A DNA stretch of 64,000 nucleotides from a virus. The notes under the pieces were generated by a model. It was not told where the DNA came from. It saw nothing but the letters and a program-made list of their open reading frames with translations, and did no database searches. Location: positions 1-64,000 of the IMG/VR virus record IMGVR_UViG_3300036985_006490; one strand, written 5' to 3'. The position numbers and the translations under genes were made by a program. Shown here piece by piece: positions 55,387 to 62,804 of the stretch (its first letter is position 1; each line of letters starts with the position of its first letter).

Positions 55387-55755
55387 CTACATTTGATTTG
55401 TACCATATGATTTAGGTGAAGGTAATCCACTATACTCACAAAACAATTCTTCTCTTTCTTTCTCCAACTTTTCCTTTACTTCATCAGAAAAATACATACC
55501 ATCCGATTCCATATCAGCAATAGTTCTATCAAGAGTTTTGATTAGTTTAGCCTTATCTTCTTTTGTTTGTTTAGTATCATCAAACATTCGTTCCATCATA
55601 TCATATATCGCGTCTCTACCAAACTTTTTACTATTAGTTGACGACTTATATTCCTCTTTTCCCATCTTAGAGAATTCTCTAAAGCAACCTACAATAAAGA
55701 TTAAAAATCCAATTGCAACAAATGCAGATAAGATTATTACATCAAGATTTTCCAT
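55387..55755 (-). CDS. Single-TM protein with acidic cytoplasmic domain, 122 aa
   Basis: N-terminal membrane helix (VIILSAFVAIGFLIFIVGCF) followed by a charged helical domain (YDMMERMFDDTKQTKEDKAK). The start overlaps the next upstream gene by 14 bases, so the two small membrane proteins are likely co-made. Confidence 0.8.
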   Translation of the reverse strand: MENLDVIILSAFVAIGFLIFIVGCFREFSKMGKEEYKSSTNSKKFGRDAIYDMMERMFDDTKQTKEDKAKLIKTLDRTIADMESDGMYFSDEVKEKLEKEREELFCEYSGLPSPKSYGTNQM

Positions 55756-55927
55756 TTCTACCCTTAAGATTAAAGATTATCACAAAAAGCAAGATTGTAG
55801 GACACCACAATCCAATAAAGATTGCCTTAAAAGGGTCGTCCAAAACTACGAAATAATATTCCGATACAGCAATCAGACTCAATACAATTACAAGGAGAGC
55901 TAACTCCGATTTTTTAAATTTATTCAT
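55742..55927 (-). CDS. Two-TM small membrane protein, 61 aa
   Basis: KKSELALLVIVLSLIAVSEYYFVV and FKAIFIGLWCPTILLFVIIF are hydrophobic segments joined by a short loop, with basic ends. TACCTTTG (host-type -7) on the minus strand at 55957-55950. Confidence 0.75.
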   Translation of the reverse strand: MNKFKKSELALLVIVLSLIAVSEYYFVVLDDPFKAIFIGLWCPTILLFVIIFNLKGRNGKS

Positions 55928-55995
55928 ATTCCTTTTTTTTAGTTGATTACAAAGGTAAATGAAATAAATAAGTTAAAAAAGTTTTGATATAAATT

Positions 55996-56391
55996 TTATT
56001 CCCAAGTTCCCTCAGAGGTGATGAGAGGTTTATTATTTCTATCAATCATTATCCATTCCGCTTTAACTAATCCGAATGATTTAAAACATTCCATGACTTG
56101 TTCCAAAGTAAAAGATTTACAGGAATAAATGTCGAATTGTGCCATGGGTAATTCTAAATTATCCCATATATGTATGGATGCATGTGAAGTTGCCAAAGTT
56201 ACAGTACCAGTCAAACCTTCATTACCTGGATCCGATACATATACACTTGTTGGTCCAGCGACAACTTTCATCCCCACCTTTTCAACTAAGTTTATGAACC
56301 AATCATTCAATTCTTCCACCTTTTTAGGTGGATTAGTCGCCCAGCATCTAACTAATAAATGTTGGTGGTAAGGATTAAATTTTCTCATCAA
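55996..56391 (-). CDS. S-adenosylmethionine decarboxylase-like proenzyme
   Basis: 131 residues with the AdoMetDC signature: TVTLATSHASIHIWDN, with S69 as the predicted self-cleavage serine (pyruvoyl precursor) next to His70, followed by FDIYSCKSFTLEQVMECF with the conserved Cys. Length fits prokaryotic SpeH/SpeD-type enzymes. It would supply decarboxylated AdoMet for spermidine synthesis, an auxiliary function seen in some phages. The second Met could be the start. Confidence 0.9.
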   Translation of the reverse strand: MMRKFNPYHQHLLVRCWATNPPKKVEELNDWFINLVEKVGMKVVAGPTSVYVSDPGNEGLTGTVTLATSHASIHIWDNLELPMAQFDIYSCKSFTLEQVMECFKSFGLVKAEWIMIDRNNKPLITSEGTWE

Positions 56392-56439
56392 TATATCATG
56401 TAATTTTTACATATATATCAGGATTTTGGAAAAAATTAA

Positions 56440-56754
56440 TTATCCACAATTATCAGGGTTAGGACAAGTTTGGCCAGCTCCTTCAATATAACCGTAGCGA
56501 AGATTAATATTTGTACTTTTGAGATATGGAGTTATCTTTCCACACACAACACAAGTATCATAGTCATCAGAACGATTTATAGCGGTCACCAGTCCATCTT
56601 CATTGATTGTGAGACCAACGTGTTCATCATCAAATTGAGGACCTTCTAAGTCCCTCTTTGCTTGCCAATATTTGTTGTTTACTAACTTACCCAACTCAAA
56701 ATAATTTGGGGTTTCTAAAATTTCTTTTTCGGTTACAATGATTTGAAATGACAT
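56440..56754 (-). CDS. Zinc-ribbon hypothetical protein, 104 aa
   Basis: MSFQIIVTEKEILETPNYFE at the start resembles an IITE tag only superficially. The C-terminal half has TCVVCGKITPY and TCPNPDNCG, a four-Cys zinc-binding pattern. 'LGKLVNNKYWQAKRDLEGPQ' forms a basic helix. Function unknown. Confidence 0.82.
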   Translation of the reverse strand: MSFQIIVTEKEILETPNYFELGKLVNNKYWQAKRDLEGPQFDDEHVGLTINEDGLVTAINRSDDYDTCVVCGKITPYLKSTNINLRYGYIEGAGQTCPNPDNCG

Positions 56755-56816
56755 AATATGTTTTTTATATTCAAAACATAATCAGATAAAAAGAAAAACT
56801 AAATGTATTTATCAAT

Positions 56817-57182
56817 ATGATTGACACAAAAAAACTATCAGAAAAATTAAAATATTTAATAGAACAAGAATCAAATCAACAATTTGAAATATTTGATTTG
56901 GATGTGGATTTTTATGACGGAAACAGTGGTTATCAATTATTCATTAAGTTTGATTACTTTGGGGTAATCGATTCTCAGATGCCTGGCTTTGCTAGAGATA
57001 TATCTATAATGATAGAAAAAATAGAAAAAATTGTATCCAAAGTTACAATCACACCTGAAAAAAAATTATCTTTGTCTCAGAAAGTTGAGGTCGAATCTTT
57101 TATCGATAAAATTGATTATAAGATTGAAGATAAACATATTTTTACTATTTCTTTCTTAGTTCACTACCTTGATAATAATTAA
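56817..57182 (+). CDS. Hypothetical protein, 121 aa
   Basis: MIDTKKLSEKLKYLIEQESN, a helical start with L-I-E-Q that might be a tag variant, then strands (FEIFDLDVDFYDGNSGYQLF) and a helix-strand end. TATTTAT five bases before the ATG. It runs into the zinc protein gene with 3 bases between. Confidence 0.8.
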   Translation: MIDTKKLSEKLKYLIEQESNQQFEIFDLDVDFYDGNSGYQLFIKFDYFGVIDSQMPGFARDISIMIEKIEKIVSKVTITPEKKLSLSQKVEVESFIDKIDYKIEDKHIFTISFLVHYLDNN

Positions 57183-57185
57183 TTT

Positions 57186-58016
57186 ATGAACGAGAAATTA
57201 AAAAAAATTGCCCTAAAACTCGAGGACTCAATCAAAAAATTTGATTCGATACAGGACTTGTATTTCAAGTTGAAGAGAATTGCTATATCTCAGTCAGATT
57301 ATTTTTCTTATTTAGGCCCTGCCAACTTAATTAAATTATCCTTATACATTTACTCATACAAAATGACGAAAGGTTTTGATATGGGAGATAAAATGATAAA
57401 CAATTTATCATTTGCTGAATTGATGAACCCACTCGAGATACAATACTTGAAAACTTGCGAAGAATGTGAGGGAGATGGAGAGATGAAATGTCTATATTGT
57501 GGTGGAACCCATGAAATCAATTGTAAAAAGTGTAAAGGTGAGGGAGAAATAGATTGTGAATATTGCAATCCTGAAGTATATTCATATGAGTGTGATGAAT
57601 GTTTTGGTGAAGAGAGGGTCGATTGTGACGAATGTTATGGTAGAGGAGTTGTAAAATGTGAGGAATGTGATGTAAATGGAACAGTAGAATGTGATGAATG
57701 TGAAGGACAAGGGGAAATCGAAACGGATGAAGTTGTAGTACGGTTTGTTTTTATCGCAACTTGGAGCAAGAGAATCAAAGACCAATGTGAACTAAGTGTT
57801 GGAACCAAAACCCCAATTATATCTGAAGATGAATTTTTGTCATTGCAATCTGACTTTATAATATTATCTTCTGGCGAAGGTCATCAAATTTTAGATGTAG
57901 AACCATATCAAATGTATTGTTTAAGTTATTCTGATGAACCAGCAATAACTCTACATCCAAATTCTATGAACATTCTACCTACCAACAAAACGAAAAACTT
58001 AGAATATTGGAAATAA
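57186..58016 (+). CDS. DnaJ-type zinc-finger repeat protein, 276 aa
   Basis: Residues about 91-180 contain at least eight C-x-x-C-x-G/E-x-G type repeats (CEECEGDGEMKC, CKKCKGEGEIDC, CDECYGRGVVKC), like the DnaJ central zinc domain but longer and without a J domain. Flanking helical N-terminus and a strand-rich C-terminal domain. Probably a zinc-dependent protein- or RNA-binding scaffold. Terminator follows. Confidence 0.85.
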   Translation: MNEKLKKIALKLEDSIKKFDSIQDLYFKLKRIAISQSDYFSYLGPANLIKLSLYIYSYKMTKGFDMGDKMINNLSFAELMNPLEIQYLKTCEECEGDGEMKCLYCGGTHEINCKKCKGEGEIDCEYCNPEVYSYECDECFGEERVDCDECYGRGVVKCEECDVNGTVECDECEGQGEIETDEVVVRFVFIATWSKRIKDQCELSVGTKTPIISEDEFLSLQSDFIILSSGEGHQILDVEPYQMYCLSYSDEPAITLHPNSMNILPTNKTKNLEYWK

Positions 58017-58018
58017 AA

Positions 58019-58042
58019 AAGGAGACCGAAGTCTCCTTTAAT
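58019..58042 (+). terminator. Terminator after zinc-repeat protein
   Basis: AAGGAGAC-CGAA-GTCTCCTTT stem with tetraloop and T-run. Confidence 0.88.
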
Positions 58043-58079
58043 TGGGCTCACAGGTTTGTGAAGCGTCCACCACCAAGTT

Positions 58080-58379
58080 TCATCTAACTTGGAAATCGTC
58101 CTTTCTGAAAAGTACATTGGCAAAATCCTCCAAGTCTTTTCCACTCACATAACCAACAACATCATCCCCACTTTCAGGAAAAAAGAACTTGGTAATGAAT
58201 CTATGGTCTTGAGAATCAAATACCGCAATCTCGAAAGTTTTTTCGAAATCCCCATAAAGGCCCCGACCACCTCCAACAATAGATAACTCGTATTTACGGT
58301 TGAATATGTTTGTCACCCTACCGTTTTGATCCGAAGGGTGAGGTTTTGACCATTTTTTTATGTCCTTGATTGTAATCAT
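58080..58379 (-). CDS. Hypothetical protein, 99 aa
   Basis: MITIKDIKKWSKPHPSDQNG, RKYELSIVGGGRGLYGDF, FEIAVFDSQDHRFITKFFFP and DVVGYVSGKDLEDFANVLF: a beta-rich small domain. Overlaps the upstream gene by 4 bases (operon). No family recognised. Confidence 0.8.
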   Translation of the reverse strand: MITIKDIKKWSKPHPSDQNGRVTNIFNRKYELSIVGGGRGLYGDFEKTFEIAVFDSQDHRFITKFFFPESGDDVVGYVSGKDLEDFANVLFRKDDFQVR

Positions 58380-58657
58380 TTTGTTACTTCCGCCTCAATT
58401 TTAGATTTGTTAATAAGATGCTCCGCTAATGTATAAGTATCCACATTCGTGGTAATGATGGATTCAACCAAATGTTTGTAAGGGACGTGCACAAAGAAAT
58501 CCACTCCATTGAAGAAAGTCAAATCGTTTTTCAACTCAATACTTCCCTGAACCATTTTAAGGAACAGTTTGAACTGAGTACCATTCACAAAGGTCTCATT
58601 CAAAAGGACTCCAAATTTTTCGTGTTGAATCTTGATGTTGTGGGATGCCATGTTCAT
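58376..58657 (-). CDS. Hypothetical protein, about 93 aa
   Basis: Start at ATG 58657 (MNMASHNIKIQHEKFGVLLN) or the inner MASHN at 58651; the longer frame reaches back into the promoter and terminator. ATG is preceded by TATATTTG at 58677-58684. Strand-rich protein (FKLFLKMVQGSIELKNDLTF, VDFFVHVPYKHLVESIITT). Function unknown. Confidence 0.77.
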   Translation of the reverse strand: MNMASHNIKIQHEKFGVLLNETFVNGTQFKLFLKMVQGSIELKNDLTFFNGVDFFVHVPYKHLVESIITTNVDTYTLAEHLINKSKIEAEVTK

Positions 58658-58676
58658 ATCTTCGTCGTTTGTCTTA

Positions 58677-58684
58677 CAAATATA
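58677..58684 (-). promoter_or_regulatory. TATATTTG -7 box
   Basis: Host-type -7 element about 20 bases upstream of the 58657 start. Confidence 0.5.
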
Positions 58685-58697
58685 ATTAAATTCCGAA

Positions 58698-58740
58698 CAA
58701 TAAAAAAAAAATCCCCTACTTTTTTTTTTAGTAGGGGAAG
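58698..58740 (-). terminator. Terminator after initiator-type tRNA
   Basis: On the minus strand TCCCCTACT-AAAAAAAAA-AGTAGGGGA followed by ten T. It closes the tRNA transcript. Confidence 0.85.
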
Positions 58741-58808
58741 TGAGAAAAATAAGAAGAGGGTTTACGACCCTCCACATTGATGACCGAACTTATCTATTCG
58801 GTCGGCTG

Positions 58809-58880
58809 TTGCAGGAGAAAGATTCGAACTTTCGACCTTCAGGTTATGAGCCTGACGAGCTTCCACTGCTCTACCCTGCG
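58809..58880 (-). tRNA. tRNA-Met (CAT), initiator-type
   Basis: 72 bases: acceptor CGCAGGG/TCCTGCA, D-arm GAGC/GCTC, anticodon arm TCAGG-CTCATAA-CCTGA, T-arm GAAAG-TTCGAAT-CTTTC, discriminator A. The first pair is C1-A72, the unpaired feature that marks bacterial initiator tRNA, and the D/anticodon region resembles E. coli tRNA-fMet (GCTCGTC-x-GGCTCATAACC-x-GAAGGTCG). The third G-C of the initiator anticodon stem is A-T here. CCA is not encoded. Confidence 0.9.
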
Positions 58881-58966
58881 ATATATTTTACGTTTAAAAA
58901 CTTCTAACAAAAAAGTCCCACAAACTCTTTTTCTCTCGAACTCTCATTTGTAGGACAAATGTTTCA

Positions 58967-58998
58967 CAAACATAGTAAGAATATTTTATTATATCAAA
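58967..58998 (-). promoter_or_regulatory. Bacteroidota-type promoter of tRNA-Met
   Basis: On the minus strand TTTG (58998-58995), exactly 20 bases, TATGTTTG (58974-58967); about 86 bases of leader precede the tRNA. Confidence 0.8.
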
Positions 58999-59071
58999 CT
59001 AAAATGAAACTTTTTGGGGGTGTTGAATCTCTCGACTCAGTTTTATAAATATAAGCAAGTTTAATGAAAAA

Positions 59072-59485
59072 TCAAACTACCTCGAAATATTTTTTTAATA
59101 TTGTTTGTAAATTGGATTCCAATCCCAATTTTTTTGTTTCTTGGAAGGTGAAGTATCCACATTTGGTATGCTCATGTCCGTCTACAGCTGAATCCAAATC
59201 AGGTAATATTTCATCGCTAAGTTCAGATATAAACACATAAATGAAACCCTTGTCGGACTTATCATCATTGTCGATTACAGGAATTGTTCCAATGAAATCA
59301 ATATCATTCTCCGATAATTCAAAATCAGTTTCTTCATAAAGTTCACGAACAGCAGCCTCGCGTGGAGTTTCCCCTCTTTCAATTTTACCTGTAGGAATGA
59401 ACCATTGGTTAGGATTCGAATCCTCTCCATTTCGTTTACACAGTAAACACTTATCCTTGTATTTTAATATTACACCTGAGTACAT
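59072..59485 (-). CDS. Nudix hydrolase
   Basis: 137 residues with the full Nudix box GKIERGETPREAAVREL-YEETDF (G-x5-E-x7-RE-x-x-EE). N-terminal YSGVILKYKDKCLLCKRNG and C-terminal GYFTFQETKKLGL fit the fold. It would hydrolyse a nucleoside diphosphate derivative (oxidised dNTP, NDP-sugar, cap or NAD type); the substrate is not deducible. Confidence 0.93.
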   Translation of the reverse strand: MYSGVILKYKDKCLLCKRNGEDSNPNQWFIPTGKIERGETPREAAVRELYEETDFELSENDIDFIGTIPVIDNDDKSDKGFIYVFISELSDEILPDLDSAVDGHEHTKCGYFTFQETKKLGLESNLQTILKKYFEVV

Positions 59486-59512
59486 TTCAACTTAAATTGT
59501 ATTTATATAATT

Positions 59513-59860
59513 ATGGACGTATCAATAAATAATCATAGATTCGAAGTTACAACATTAATCGACCCGAAATCCCAAAGAATTGGAATGATGGGTAAAAGAT
59601 TTTCACACATCAAACAAGGTATGTTGTTTTTGATGGGGGGAAAAGAACAATGTTTTTGGATGAAAAACTGTATCATTCCCCTCGATATAATCATAATAAA
59701 GAATAATGTTATTGTCAACATCCATCACGATTGTCCTCCGTGCCAACAAGATGATTGTGCTTCTTACTGTGGCAACGGAAATATTGTGTTAGAATTACGT
59801 GGAGGCGCTTGTCTGAAGTTAGATATCAAACCAGGAGATACTATCAATTATTTGTTTTAG
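59513..59860 (+). CDS. DUF192 family protein
   Basis: 115 residues: RIGMMGKRFSHIKQGMLFLM, CFWMKNCIIPLDIIIIKNN and GGACLKLDIKPGDTI are the DUF192 signatures (WMKNT-x-IPLD type). Most DUF192 proteins are exported; this one has no signal peptide and an extra CPPCQQDDCASYC cysteine cluster. TATTTATA seven bases before the start. Confidence 0.88.
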   Translation: MDVSINNHRFEVTTLIDPKSQRIGMMGKRFSHIKQGMLFLMGGKEQCFWMKNCIIPLDIIIIKNNVIVNIHHDCPPCQQDDCASYCGNGNIVLELRGGACLKLDIKPGDTINYLF

Positions 59861-61247
59861 ACAACTCAATTTTTTCTTTCAATGTTTTTTGAAATTGATT
59901 TGCTATCATCTTTGTGAACTTAACTGTTGGTGAATCTTCCGATTCTCCGTATCTTACTCCTCCACTTGGAGGTCTTGTACTTCTCCCAAGATAATTTAAC
60001 CCTGAAATGTTTGTTATACATTTGTGACCTCCCGAGTTGGCTTGTATCAAATCCCAAGCATTTACACCGATTTTGTCCAAAATCTTCATTTCATCTTCAG
60101 TCAAACTTTTGAAAGATTTTTCCATCATGGTACCAATCTTATCTAAGATTTGTTCACCATTATCCATGAACATTATTTTTTCGCCATATAGGGCTTTGAA
60201 ATCTTTGAATGTAAATCCAATACTTTCAGGCCCAACACTAGTTTCACTCACCCACTTTATTGTTGATAGTGGTACAGTTTTTTGTTTTAATTGGTCTTCC
60301 CATTTACTTAAAACTTCTTGTGCGATTTCCCCTAAATTAACACCTTTGAGTTCTCTATCTTTCTTAAACGGATTACAGGATGCTTGAACAAGTCCCATAG
60401 GCCATGCCATAATTAAAAAATCAGCCTCAGGATTATTTTTATAAGGAGTGTATCTATCATAAGAACCTGGCTTGAACATACTACCTCCACCATATTGGAA
60501 AATAATATTATCAGTTACAGTTGGGAAAGATTTCATTTGTTGAGTGTAATCTTGAGCATTCTTTTGTAACTGATCGGGTGATGCAGCACTTGTAGATTTC
60601 ATCCAAGATTTAATGTTATTTAAAATAGACAATAACGAGGGTTCGGAGTCCATTACCAACATTTCCAAAAACCCTGGTTTATTTTTGAATGCCAATAAAA
60701 GTTTGTTAATAACTAACCCTAATAACATTTTATTGGATTGAAGAGATTTTTCTTTATCGAATCGATATAAATAATTAACAACATCTTCAGGTGTTAAGTT
60801 TTTTCTGGCAAAGTCCGCAGAGTCAACAGTGCTAATCAATAAAATGTCGGATGATGGAAATAATTCTTTTGGTGAAACAATCTGAGAAAGTGTTTCTACG
60901 TTTGAACGTGATTGTCTAAAAGAAGTAGACTTGGTATCTTCGGCACCTGCCTGTCTATCATGGTGGTCAGTATGAATTACAAACATTGGTTTACCATGGG
61001 CAAAATCAACAAGAACAGGCATTGTGTCTCCTTGAGCGTCATTCTTCTTTACTGCAAATTCTTTGTCTCCATATTGAATGATATGGGTATCAACAACATC
61101 AATACCATTGTTTTCCAAATACTTTTTCATGGCAATGGCAGTCGTAACACCGTCCAAGTCTTGATGAAAATAAATTTCTGCTTTGGGATATCTTTTACTT
61201 AACTCTTTTATATCCCTTATTCCGCTCTCCTTTAATATTTTTTTCAT
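59844..61247 (-). CDS. DHH-family phosphoesterase-like protein, 467 aa
   Basis: YFHQDLDGVTTAIAMKKYL (D-x-D-G block), VIHTDHHDRQAG (DHH block, as H-T-DHH-D) and a C-terminal SGGHKCITNISGL (GGH motif of the DHHA1 part). The family includes oligoribonucleases and c-di-AMP phosphodiesterases. The N-terminus MKKILKESGIRDIKELSKR may be a tag-like extension. The insert between blocks is larger than usual. Converges on DUF192 gene with 17 bases overlap. Confidence 0.87.
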   Translation of the reverse strand: MKKILKESGIRDIKELSKRYPKAEIYFHQDLDGVTTAIAMKKYLENNGIDVVDTHIIQYGDKEFAVKKNDAQGDTMPVLVDFAHGKPMFVIHTDHHDRQAGAEDTKSTSFRQSRSNVETLSQIVSPKELFPSSDILLISTVDSADFARKNLTPEDVVNYLYRFDKEKSLQSNKMLLGLVINKLLLAFKNKPGFLEMLVMDSEPSLLSILNNIKSWMKSTSAASPDQLQKNAQDYTQQMKSFPTVTDNIIFQYGGGSMFKPGSYDRYTPYKNNPEADFLIMAWPMGLVQASCNPFKKDRELKGVNLGEIAQEVLSKWEDQLKQKTVPLSTIKWVSETSVGPESIGFTFKDFKALYGEKIMFMDNGEQILDKIGTMMEKSFKSLTEDEMKILDKIGVNAWDLIQANSGGHKCITNISGLNYLGRSTRPPSGGVRYGESEDSPTVKFTKMIANQFQKTLKEKIELSKTNN

Positions 61248-61278
61248 TGAAATTTTGTCAACCCAATTTAGAAACTAT

Positions 61279-61650
61279 TTAATATTTCAATGTTACGAGA
61301 TATTTCGACTTATTTATCAAAGCCAACATTTCATCTCGAATATTCAACAAATCAGTATCGTATCTCGAATCAAGTTGGTCTGAAAAACTCACCAAAAATT
61401 CTGTTATTCCATCCATAAAATTTTGAATGCTAAGTGATGATATATCTTGAAACATAAGAGCAAATTCAGGTTCGAACTCAGGTCTTCCATATTTACCCAT
61501 CATTGCCTCAGTAAAATCATCTATTAAATCTCCGAGTCCGTCATATATTTTTCCATAAGTTTTGTGTTTAGCATCTCCAAATGTTTGCCAATGTAAAAAC
61601 TTCCATTGTAATTGTATCTGTACTAATTTTTTAATAAATTCTTCTTTCAT
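61279..61650 (-). CDS. DUF5856-type ferritin-like helical protein, 123 aa
   Basis: IQLQWKFLHWQTFGDAKHKT, then KIYDGLGDLIDDFTEAMMGK: a helical bundle with His, Glu and Asp positioned as in Dps/ferritin-like proteins. This matches the phage family DUF5856 as I remember it. A metal-binding or DNA-protecting role is possible but unproven. Confidence 0.82.
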   Translation of the reverse strand: MKEEFIKKLVQIQLQWKFLHWQTFGDAKHKTYGKIYDGLGDLIDDFTEAMMGKYGRPEFEPEFALMFQDISSLSIQNFMDGITEFLVSFSDQLDSRYDTDLLNIRDEMLALINKSKYLVTLKY

Positions 61651-61662
61651 AGTTGTATTTTA

Positions 61663-62748
61663 TTATACTCCAGGAATAGGGTTTAATTGGCCCAAAAGCA
61701 GATTCTTGAGAAATTTAGCAAGTGGATCCATCACTTCACCACTACTTGAAGAATTTGCTTCGGTGTTTTGTGGTTGTGATGGCTGTGATTGTTGTGATTC
61801 TTGTCCTTGTGATCCTTCAGGGAATTCCTGATTAAAATATTCTTTGGCTTGAGGTGTGGACTGATACTCTTCAAGTTTTTTCATAAATTGTTCATCTCCC
61901 ATTTTTTTAGAAATTTCCTCAACTCCCACATAATTACCTAAACCAATATAGTCCAAAAATCCTAACCACCATTTTGTTGATTGCATTAAAATTCTAAGTC
62001 TTCTACCATCTGAAGACCTAAATAATCTTGGAATACCTCCAAAAAAAGTTTGACTTAAAAATCCAGGTTTAGACAATGCCGCGGCGTCAAATATTTTACT
62101 TGTTTTAAGAAATTTTTGAATTACAGGAATATTTCTTTGAAGATTTGCCGGAGATGGGGCTTGTAATAATACTTTTAATCTACTTTGAAGCCCGACACTT
62201 TTTTCACCAGCCCTTCCTAACAAAGTAATATAATCCATCAATGCGTTTTTCATACCTTTGAAAGGTCCTAAAGGTATCATGTCTAAAACTTTATTTACTT
62301 TTTGTGCCCATCCATTTGCTCCTCCCGCAGCCTGTAAAAATTTTCCAACAGGTCCAGATTCTTTGGATAATACCCTAAGAGTGTCAAGTGCGGCATCGTA
62401 TTGTTTACTCCCTTTCGCAGCGGTTTGTGCGGTTTTTAAAGCTGATTGTAATGCCTTTGTACTTTTTGATCCCAATTTTAACGCTCCCATTACTGGTTTT
62501 GCCACCGCATCTCCAGCGTATGGAATGGCCGAAACTATACTTAAAACGCCAAATAACATATCCCCTTGGACAAAATAAGAAATACCATTTACTATGTCTA
62601 CTATACCAGTTGGGTCAGCTAAACCTAATATTTCCATGGCAGTATTGTACCATTCCTCATTTAAAGTTTCTTGCTCTGTGTCTTCGGAAGGTCTATAAGT
62701 TTCTTGAAGTCTGTTTAGTTGACTTTCAGTAATAATAATTTGAGACAT
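61663..62748 (-). CDS. Tagged pretoxin-like membrane protein, 361 aa
   Basis: MSQIIITESQLNRLQETYRP tag. Residues about 33-95 (WYNTAMEILGLADPTGIVDI, then VNGISYFVQGDMLFGVLSIV and IPYAGDAVAKPVMGALKLG) look like the pretoxin / translocation segment found before toxin domains in polymorphic toxins. The remainder is helical and basic, followed by a Gln/Ser linker and a C-terminal helix (DPLAKFLKNLLLGQLNPIP). No catalytic toxin domain is obvious. Possibly a membrane-penetrating injected protein. ATAAATA about 15 bases upstream. Confidence 0.82.
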   Translation of the reverse strand: MSQIIITESQLNRLQETYRPSEDTEQETLNEEWYNTAMEILGLADPTGIVDIVNGISYFVQGDMLFGVLSIVSAIPYAGDAVAKPVMGALKLGSKSTKALQSALKTAQTAAKGSKQYDAALDTLRVLSKESGPVGKFLQAAGGANGWAQKVNKVLDMIPLGPFKGMKNALMDYITLLGRAGEKSVGLQSRLKVLLQAPSPANLQRNIPVIQKFLKTSKIFDAAALSKPGFLSQTFFGGIPRLFRSSDGRRLRILMQSTKWWLGFLDYIGLGNYVGVEEISKKMGDEQFMKKLEEYQSTPQAKEYFNQEFPEGSQGQESQQSQPSQPQNTEANSSSSGEVMDPLAKFLKNLLLGQLNPIPGV

Positions 62749-62777
62749 TTACAGTTTTTTAAATAAATATCATTATA

Positions 62778-62804
62778 AACAAAAAAAAGGTCGTTAAGAC
62801 CTTT
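62778..62804 (-). terminator. Terminator after methyltransferase
   Basis: AAAAAGGTC-GTTA-AGACCTTTTT stem, directly past the 62805 stop. Confidence 0.85.

Noticed and set aside
56440-56449. Extra DnaA box TTATCCACA
   Set aside because: It lies in the stop-codon region of a coding gene, single and without neighbours; likely chance.
56440-56754. Counting MSFQIIVTEKEIL as a tag
   Set aside because: The similarity is only to 'I-V-T-E'; the rest of the N-terminus, promoter context and zinc-ribbon fold differ from the tagged group.
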